Source of the DNA: Candidatus Binatota bacterium
Lineage (GTDB): Bacteria; Desulfobacterota; Binatia; Bin18
Direction of reading: 5' to 3'
NCBI GenBank assembly: GCA_011523315.1
Contig: WTHE01000705.1
Coordinates: 1 to 16,573 of the forward strand
DNA: 16,573 nt
The position numbers and the translations under genes were made by a program. This document shows positions 6,019 through 13,000 of this stretch, one piece after another. The notes beneath the pieces were generated by a model. The model was not told the DNA's origin. It ran no database searches and worked only from the letters and a program-made list of their open reading frames with translations. The stretch's first letter is position 1, and every line of letters begins with the position of its first letter.

Positions 6019-6906
6019 ATGAGACGGGAGATGCAGGACGGCACGGCCGAGGTGAACGGTGCAGCGCCTTGTTCGCAGGTGCTGCAAGATGCCGCCACGC
6101 GGTCATTTCGAGGGGGCGTCTATCCCTACCTGGACCGCATGAAGCGGACTGAGTACGAGGAGCTCAAGGCCAGGCTCCAGGTCGAGCTGCTCAAGGCGCA
6201 GCACTGGGTGAAGGAGTCAGGCGGCAAGGTGGTGGTGCTTTTCGAGGGACGCGACGCGGCCGGCAAGGGCGGTGCCATCAAGCGCTTCATGGAACACCTG
6301 AATCCGCGCGGGGCGCGGGTCGTGGCGCTGGAGAAGCCGAGCGATCGTGAACGCGGCGAATGGTATTTCCAGCGTTATGTCCGCCACCTGCCGGCGTCCG
6401 GCGAGATCGTCCTGTTTGACCGCTCCTGGTACAACCGCGCCGGTGTCGAGCGCGTGATGGGCTTTTGCAGCGGATCGGAATATCTGGAGTTCATGCGCCA
6501 GTGCCCGGAGCTTGAGCGGATGCTGGTGCGCAGCGGTATCCGGCTGTTCAAGTACTGGTTTTCGGTCTCCCAGGAGGAGCAGTCGAGCCGGTTCGCAAGC
6601 CGCCGGGGCGACCCTCTGAAGCAGTGGAAGATCTCGCCGATCGACCTTGCCTCGCTAGACAAGTGGGACGCTTATACGCAGGCCAAGGAAGCGATGTTCT
6701 TCTATACCGACACGGCCGATGCGCCATGGACGGTCATCAAGTCGGATGACAAGAAACGCGCCCGGCTCGCCTGCCTGCAGCACTTTCTGTCCAGCCTTCC
6801 CTATGCGGACCGTGACCCGGCGGTCGTGGCGGCTCCGGACCCGCTGATCGTCGGCCCTGCGGAAGGCGTGGTGGACCGGGACGGGCCGGTAAGTCCGGCC
6901 GTCTGA
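6019..6906 (+). CDS. ppk2: polyphosphate kinase 2, class I
   Basis: PPK2-family kinase that moves phosphate between polyphosphate and nucleotides; class I enzymes phosphorylate nucleoside diphosphates. In the 295 residues: N-terminal helix YPYLDRMKRTEYEELKARLQ (35-54), GGKVVVLFEGRDAAGKGGAIKRF with Walker A GRDAAGKG (77-84), the lid and Walker B region EIVLFDRSWYNRAGVERVMGF (129-149), then KYWFSVSQEEQSSRFASR (178-195), QWKISPIDLASLDKWDAY (202-219), and SDDKKRARL (242-250). The single domain fits class I. The frame is open from a TTG at 5941, but the ATG at 6019 sits behind GGGTGAAG and the extra upstream residues look non-conserved. The last 35 residues (proline and valine-rich) are unlike the core. 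Substrate preference cannot be read from the sequence. Confidence 0.92.
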   Translation: MRREMQDGTAEVNGAAPCSQVLQDAATRSFRGGVYPYLDRMKRTEYEELKARLQVELLKAQHWVKESGGKVVVLFEGRDAAGKGGAIKRFMEHLNPRGARVVALEKPSDRERGEWYFQRYVRHLPASGEIVLFDRSWYNRAGVERVMGFCSGSEYLEFMRQCPELERMLVRSGIRLFKYWFSVSQEEQSSRFASRRGDPLKQWKISPIDLASLDKWDAYTQAKEAMFFYTDTADAPWTVIKSDDKKRARLACLQHFLSSLPYADRDPAVVAAPDPLIVGPAEGVVDRDGPVSPAV

Positions 6907-7102
6907 CACCCTGGGAAGCACAAGAGGGGAGATGCACAGGCCAATCGACTGAATGCGTCATTGGGGATGTGGTTCGGACGACTTGCACGTGGCAAGCGGC
7001 GGACAGATGTGAGCGCCTTGCTTGGACCGTATGGGGATGAAGGATGAAGACGGCTATCGCGTGCACGGGGTCAACAGGAGCACGCCACGAGAGGAGAGGA
7101 CT

Positions 7103-8290
7103 ATGGTGACGAGGTGCCAAGGATACGGACGGGGTTTCAGTATTGCTATTGCCTGTCTTCTGTTATCGGTTTTGCTTGCGATGGCGCAGGAATCAGGGAA
7201 GCCCCCGATCAAGCTCGGCGGGGTAATAGGGGTGAACTACGTCTACGGGAGTTACGACGAGCCCCATCCCCGCGGTACGGACATCGGTCGGGCTGAACTT
7301 GAACTGTTCCGCTTGAATGCCGATCTGGACTACCAGAACTTCATTGGCCGAGTCGAGTACCGCTGGTACAACGATTCCAGCAATTACAGCATGTTTCACA
7401 CGGCATGGCTGGGGTACGACCTGGGGGATTCGGGCACCCTCAAGGCCGGTATTGTGCGGGTTCCTTTCGGACCGACGGCCTATGGGGTCTCCAGCAGTTG
7501 GTTCTTTGATCAGCACTTTTACGTCGGGCTTGCCGATGACATGGATCTGGGAATCAGTTGGCACAGGGCCTCCGGCAGGCTGACGCTCGACGCGGGCTAC
7601 TACCCGAGCAGCGAATTCCGGGGCAAAGGGAGCAGCTTTGAGAGTGCGCGGTACGCCTATGACGTGGTCAGAAAGCAAAACGAAGTCGAAGAAGGTTTTG
7701 AAGAGCAGCACCAGTTCAACCTGCGAGCGATCTATACGCTTGAAAGCGGGACGGAGATCGGCGGATCGCTGCAATACGGGCTTTTGCAGGGAACAAACAT
7801 AGAGGGCGATGACAGCGGCGCACACCACGCCCTTTCGGCGCACATGAAAAATGCCTTCGGGGGCTTCACCCTCTATTCGCAGCTGACCTATTACGTGTAC
7901 GACATTACGGACGGGACGCCTTGGGGAACCGGCGACCTGATTTACATGGGGGCATACAACTACGCGGACCTGGTTGCTTCCGAGGGGATCATTCCCGCCG
8001 TGTCTCTGCGCTACGGCGGGTTCGATACGTCGGCTGTTTCATGGCTGGACAGCGTGACCCCGTACGTCGAGTGGAGCTCCATCATGAAACAGGCGGACGG
8101 ATTCAACGACAGCCAGCTGGCAACGGTGGGAGCGGCCTGGACGATCGGGGCGCTGTACGTGTACAGCGACCTGGCGCTTTCCGACGGCAACTACTTTGTG
8201 GGCTTTGACAGTGCCGGCGGGGATTTTGGCGCCAACGAGGACGACTCGTGGAACTGGCGCATAAACTTCAACTTCCGCTACTACTTCTAA
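7103..8290 (+). CDS. outer-membrane porin
   Basis: Beta-barrel porin of the outer membrane. The ATG at 7103 follows GAGGAGAGGA by two to eight bases and gives a signal peptide of about 28 residues (basic VTRCQGYGRG, hydrophobic FSIAIACLLLSVLLAMA). The frame is open from 7022 but the extra part has no such signal. The 395-residue product is rich in alternating strands typical of a 16-stranded barrel (IGRVEYRWYNDSSNYSMFHT, AGIVRVPFGP, LYVYSDLALSDGNYF) and ends in FNFRYYF; the C-terminal Phe is the usual assembly signal. Family resemblance is to Gram-negative porins of the phosphate-selective or general type, but specificity is not readable. The glycine-betaine-type binding protein starts 28 bp downstream, which suggests that the pair takes up a small osmolyte together. 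Confidence 0.85.
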   Translation: MVTRCQGYGRGFSIAIACLLLSVLLAMAQESGKPPIKLGGVIGVNYVYGSYDEPHPRGTDIGRAELELFRLNADLDYQNFIGRVEYRWYNDSSNYSMFHTAWLGYDLGDSGTLKAGIVRVPFGPTAYGVSSSWFFDQHFYVGLADDMDLGISWHRASGRLTLDAGYYPSSEFRGKGSSFESARYAYDVVRKQNEVEEGFEEQHQFNLRAIYTLESGTEIGGSLQYGLLQGTNIEGDDSGAHHALSAHMKNAFGGFTLYSQLTYYVYDITDGTPWGTGDLIYMGAYNYADLVASEGIIPAVSLRYGGFDTSAVSWLDSVTPYVEWSSIMKQADGFNDSQLATVGAAWTIGALYVYSDLALSDGNYFVGFDSAGGDFGANEDDSWNWRINFNFRYYF

Positions 8291-8318
8291 CTTCGTACAG
8301 CTGAAAAAGGAGCACACG

Positions 8319-9320
8319 ATGAGCCCTGCAAGACGTTTCGGAATCGCCGCGGTCATTGCCGCGATGGCGCTGCTGATCACCTCCGGCGTGGCTCTGGCCG
8401 AATGCGGCAAGGTCACCGTCGGCGAAATGAACTGGAATTCCGCCCGCGTGATCGCCAACGTCGAAAAGTTCATCCTGGAGACGGGTTACGGCTGCGAGGT
8501 CGAGCTGGTGCAGACGGCTACCGTGCCGGCCATGACGTCGATGGTCGAAAAGGGCGAGCCCGACATCGCCTCGGAAATCTGGATTAACTCCGTCCGCGAG
8601 AGCTTCGAGAGTGGCGTGGCCGAGGGTCGCATCGTGTCGGCGGGGAGCGTCCTGTCGGACGGCGGCGTCGAAGCCTGGTGGATTCCCGCTTACTTCGCCG
8701 AAGCGCACCCTGACATCCGTACCCTGCAGGATGTGATGGACAACGCGCAGTTGTTCCAGGACCCGGAGGCCCCTGCCAAGGGCCGCTTTCACAACTGCCC
8801 GTCCGGCTGGGCCTGCAAGATCATCAACACCAATCTCTTTCGCGCCTACGGCCTGGGCGAGGTCTTCAACAACTTCGATCCCGGCTCGGCCGAGGGTCTC
8901 TCCGGCGCCATCGCCAAGGCCTACGAGCGGGAGGAGCCGTGGTTCGGTTACTACTGGGCGCCGACCGCCATCCTGGGCAAGTATCCCATGGTGATGATCG
9001 AGCTGGCAGGTTTCGATGCCGAGGGCCATGCGTGCAACACGCGGGAAGAATGCGACACCCCGCACGCCGGCCGCTACCCGCCGTCAGCGGTATTGGCGGT
9101 GACCACGCAGGCGTTCGCGGACAGTCACCCTGAGGAGTTTGCCTTCCTCGGCAACATCTCCATTCCCAACGACGTGATGAACGCCGTGCTGGCCTGGGGC
9201 GAGGACAACCAGGCCGAAGGCAACGAGATGGCGGGTTATTTCATGGTGAAGCACGAGGCCCTGTGGTCTTCCTGGCTGCCGGCGGACGTGGCGGCCAAGG
9301 TCAAGGCAGCGTTGAGGTAA
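8319..9320 (+). CDS. glycine betaine/proline-type ABC substrate-binding protein
   Basis: Periplasmic binding protein of the OpuAC/ProX family (PF04069), which captures quaternary ammonium osmolytes for an ABC importer. AAAAGGAG lies eight bases before the ATG. Residues 1-27 form a signal peptide ending ALA. The mature part starts ECGKVTVGEMNWNSAR (Trp39) and carries further aromatics expected of a cation-pi box: SEIWIN (85-90), EAWWIP (118-123), GWACK (163-167), PWFGYYWAPTAI (207-218). Six cysteines (including NCPSGWAC and HACNTREEC) suggest disulfides. The 333 residues are full length. No permease or ATPase gene is adjacent; only the porin precedes it, so it either serves an importer elsewhere or works as a scavenger with the porin. 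Ligand identity is inferred from the family. Confidence 0.92.
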   Translation: MSPARRFGIAAVIAAMALLITSGVALAECGKVTVGEMNWNSARVIANVEKFILETGYGCEVELVQTATVPAMTSMVEKGEPDIASEIWINSVRESFESGVAEGRIVSAGSVLSDGGVEAWWIPAYFAEAHPDIRTLQDVMDNAQLFQDPEAPAKGRFHNCPSGWACKIINTNLFRAYGLGEVFNNFDPGSAEGLSGAIAKAYEREEPWFGYYWAPTAILGKYPMVMIELAGFDAEGHACNTREECDTPHAGRYPPSAVLAVTTQAFADSHPEEFAFLGNISIPNDVMNAVLAWGEDNQAEGNEMAGYFMVKHEALWSSWLPADVAAKVKAALR

Positions 9321-9334
9321 GACGCCGACGTCTT
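9319..9334 (+). terminator. weak stem-loop at end of porin-binding protein operon
   Basis: AAGACG and CGTCTT pair perfectly around the loop CCGA, beginning in the stop codon of the binding-protein gene. No U-tract follows, so termination would be weak or rho-assisted. It is the only hairpin at this junction. Confidence 0.25.
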
Positions 9335-9440
9335 CATGCTCCCAGGCGGTGGCAAGGGCGACGTGATCTCGGAGCGCTTGGTTTACTCGAGCGGGCCGAT
9401 ATCCGTTGTCCTGACAGTCCTCGTTGCTCGGAGTCCGGAC

Positions 9441-9855
9441 ATGCTTCCCGACCTTACCGTCAATCGCTCCTTCCTGTACGAGTTCATGGATGCCGAGCCG
9501 CCCTGCGGCGCCCTCGGCCAGGAGGACTATTTCTTCTTTGCCTTGAGTCCAGACGGACGGGCGACGGCCTTTCGCTCCGAGGTGGGTCAAGACCTGCTCT
9601 TCTATGTGAAGGCGAATCTCCCGCGTCTCCAGGCTTCCGCCACGACCGAGACCCAGTACGACCTGGGCCTGCCTCTCCTTTGCCGGAAACCCGAAGCCTC
9701 CCGGTACCCTGCTTAACTGGGTATGCCGGGACAAGACAGAGCATCTGGACTTGAGCACGGACCGGCTGCAGTTGAATCCGGTGGAGTCATGTGCAGGTGC
9801 GGTGTCCGGCAATCGCATCAAGGATAAAGGGAGATCTACGGGGCATGACGAATAA
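9441..9855 (+). pseudogene. repeated gene family, copy 2, frameshifted
   Basis: Longer copy of the family seen at 3219-3404. An ATG at 9441 follows GGAG with seven bases of spacing. The frame reads SFLYEFMDAEPPCGALGQ, DYFFFALSPDGRA and LLFYVKANLPRLQ, then enters the shared block at TTETQYDL. There one extra G (run of three at 9665-9667, two in copy 1) throws it out of frame, and it stops early at 9716. Skipping that G restores ACLSFAGNPKPPGTLLNWVC and LDLSTDRLQLNPVE and carries on to a TAA at 9855, giving about 137 residues. No family is recognised, and no signal peptide or membrane segment is seen. The frameshift may be genuine decay, a programmed site or a sequencing error. Confidence 0.6.
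9641..9786 (+). repeat. dispersed direct repeat, copy 2
   Basis: Partner of 3242-3386, same orientation, about 85% identical, one base longer because of the extra G near 9665. Both copies are followed within about 80 bp by an ATGATGGC and a short ORF, which may mean that the repeated unit once extended further. Confidence 0.85.
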
Positions 9856-9864
9856 CGCGGCTCG

Positions 9865-10017
9865 ATGATGGCGATCCTGGAGTCGTTGCTTTCCTGCTTC
9901 GCTCGCGCCCTGCTTCCGTGGCTTGGCAAGGAGCGCCAAGTCGATTGTGAGCCGAAGTCATCCCTTGGAGAGCCAGAGGACGAGCTGGAGACGATGAACC
10001 TGGCGCAAGGGGCATGA
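9865..10017 (+). CDS. small ORF, 50 aa, overlapping helicase frame start
   Basis: Starts ATGATG and ends at a TGA that overlaps the first ATG of the giant helicase frame (ATGA). The product has a hydrophobic amphipathic N-terminus (MMAILESLLSCFARALLPWLG) and a strongly acidic C-terminal half (LGEPEDELETMN). A 7-codon frame at 9845-9868 (MTNNAAR) in turn overlaps this ATGATG. Such overlaps suggest coupled translation, but no family is recognised and no good ribosome site sits directly upstream. Confidence 0.3.
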   Translation: MMAILESLLSCFARALLPWLGKERQVDCEPKSSLGEPEDELETMNLAQGA

Positions 10018-13000
10018 TACCGCCGCACGACATCGCGAACCGGGCGGGCTCTCCCGACACCTGTCGCCGTCCGGCGCGTAGGGCCGCAGGCAATCGAGAC
10101 TCCCTCCCTGCAGCCGCGCTGGCAAGCAAACAGGCTCCAATGATCCGCAATATACGGCATGGATGTCAAAGAATGCCTTTCCAGCCCATGGTTGCCTGCA
10201 AAGTGCCGTTCAGCTCTCGTAGCTTCACAGATGCCGGCACCAGATGGTGTTCCCTCGACCTCGAAGTCGGCAAACGGGATTCTCGCCTCCGTGCTCTCGC
10301 CGCCCTACGGACCGACACTGACGGGATGTTGGTCTTTCCCGAAAGCGGCCTGAGCCTTGAGTCGGCACTGAACAGGCTCGACGAGTTCGTCGAAGGTGTC
10401 GACTTCCTGCTCGGTCACAACCTGATAGCCTTCGACCTGCCCCACCTGAAGGCCGCCAAGCCCGGCCTTAGCCTGCTGAATCTGCCGACAGTCGACACCC
10501 TGCTTCTGAGCCCCCTCGCCTTTCCCCGCAATCCCTATCACCACCTCGTCAAACACTACCAGGACGGCCAGCTCAAGCGCGGGCAGGTCAATAGCCCGGA
10601 ACTCGACGCCCGCCTGGCCCTGGAAGTTTTTAGCGACCAACGCCGAGCCCTGTCTGAAGCCGCGCCGGAACTCCTTTCCGCCTGGCACTGGCTGACCACC
10701 TCGAGCAGTGTCGGACCCGGTTTCGACCTCTTCTTTTCCAGCCTGCGCAAAGCTGAACGTCCCACCGATGCCGAAGCCTGCGCCCCTATCCACCAGCTTT
10801 TGGCTGGCAACACCTGCCAGATTTATGCCCGAGAAGTCATGGCCACCCTGTCCCCACCCGACTGGCCCTTGGCCTACGTCCTCGCTTGGCTCTCCGTTGC
10901 CGGCGGCAACTCGGTCCTGCCGCCATGGGTGAAATACCAGTTCCCAGAGACGGGCCGCCTGTTGCAGCGCCTGCGGAGTACCGCCTGTACCAACCGGGAT
11001 TGCGCTTGGTGCCGCGAGCGCCACGATGCTCGCAAGGAACTGAAGCGCTGGTTCGGCTTCGCCGCCTTCCGCCCGGCACCGGAGCACGACGGCCGTCCCA
11101 TGCAACAGGCCATCGTCGAAGTCGTCATGGCCCGCCGGCACGTCCTCGGCATCCTGCCCACCGGCACCGGCAAGTCTCTGTGTTACCAGATCCCCGCCCT
11201 GTCCGGCTATGACAAGACCGGTGCTCTTACCGTGGTCATCTCCCCCTTGGTGGCACTGATGGCCGATCAGGTGACCGGGCTGCAGGTCAGGGGCATCACG
11301 TCCTGCGTTGCCATCAATGGACTCCTGTCCGTGCCGGAGAGGCGGGATGCCCTCGACAAGGTGCGCCTTGGCGACGCCGGAATCCTGCTCATCTCCCCCG
11401 AACAACTGCGCAACCGCACCCTGCGAAAGGCGCTCGAACAGCGAGAGATCGGCGGCTGGGTACTTGATGAGGTGCACTGCCTCTCCAAATGGGGCCAGGA
11501 CTTTCGACCCGACTATCGCTACATCAGCCGCTTCATCCGTGAAAAGGCCGGAGAGGACGCCATTCCTCCGATTCTGTGCCTGACCGCCACCGCCAAGCCT
11601 GCGGTCATCACGGAGATCGTCGAGCACTTCCGGAAGCGCCTGGACATCGACCTTGACGTATTTAACGGCGGCGCGAAGCGTGACAACCTGAGCTTCGAGG
11701 TGATTCCGACGTCGGGAGGCGAGAAGTTTGCCCTCATCCATGACCTGCTGTCTTCCCACCTGCCGGCCGACCAGCCTGGCGGCGCCATCGTCTACTGCGC
11801 CAGCCGCAGCCGCACCGAGCAGGTGGCCGAGTTCCTGAACGCCAAGGGTGTCAGCGCTGGTTACTTCCACGCCGGTCTCACCCCGGACACCAAGAAAGAC
11901 GTGCAGCAGCGCTTCATTGACGGTGACCTGGAAGTCATCGCTGCCACCAACGCCTTCGGCATGGGCATCGACAAGCCCGACGTGCGGCTCGTCATCCACG
12001 CCGACATCCCTTCATCCCTGGAAAACTACCTGCAGGAAGCCGGACGTGCCGGCCGGGACCGAGGAGCGGCCCGCTGTTTGCTGCTCTATGACCGGAAGGA
12101 CGTGGAATCGCAGTTTGGCCTGTCGGCCCGTTCTCGCCTCAGCCAACGCGAAATCCACGGCATTCTCCAGGCGCTCCGCAACCTCAACCGCAAGAAACAG
12201 CTGGGAACCGAGGTCGTCGCCACCGTCGGCGAAATCCTGCGGGAAGACCAGGACAATGCCTTTGAGCGCGACTCCATGACCGACGATACGCGGGTCAAGA
12301 CCGCGGTGGCTTGGCTGGAGGAGACCCATCTGCTGAGCCGCGAGGAGAACCGCACGGAAATCTTCCCTTCCGCCCTGCGTATCCAGTCCATCGAAGAAGC
12401 CCAGCAGAAACTGGAACGAGCCAGGTTGTACAAGGCTCGCAGCAAGGAACTCTTGGACGTCACCGGGGCCCTATTGGACGCCCCGGCCGACGGCGGTATC
12501 ACTACAGACGAACTCATGAACAGCTCGGGCCTGAGCGCCGAAGGGGTGAGGGGTGCCTTGCACGACCTTGAATCGCTGGGCATTGCCCGCAACGACATGG
12601 CCCTAACGGCGTTTGTCCACAAGGGCATCCAGAGGGACTCCCGGAGACGCTTCGATCAAGCTGCGGAACTGGAAGGCGCGCTGATTACCCTCCTGCAGGA
12701 GGCGGCACCGGACCAGGGGGAAGGCCAGAGCCTGCCACTGCATCTGCGTCAGGCTTCACAGAGGCTCAGGGACGCCGGTGTGCCCGAGCCTCTGCCCGAG
12801 CGCCTCTCTCGGGTGCTCAAAGGCATCGCCCAGGACGGCCGAGGCGAAGGTGGCGGCAAAGGCAGCCTTCGGCTGCGCACCCAGGATGCTGAAACCGTAT
12901 GGGTCACCCTGCAAAGGCGCTGGCGCGCCCTGCAAGAAACAGCTGAGCTACGCCGCGGCGCTGCCTGGCTCCTTCTTGATCACCTTGTCGGCCAGTTGCC

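Noticed and set aside
10305..11999. 564-codon ORF on the minus strand
   Set aside because: It lies wholly opposite the RecQ part of the fusion gene, whose motifs are unmistakable; long antisense frames are normal in GC-rich genes.
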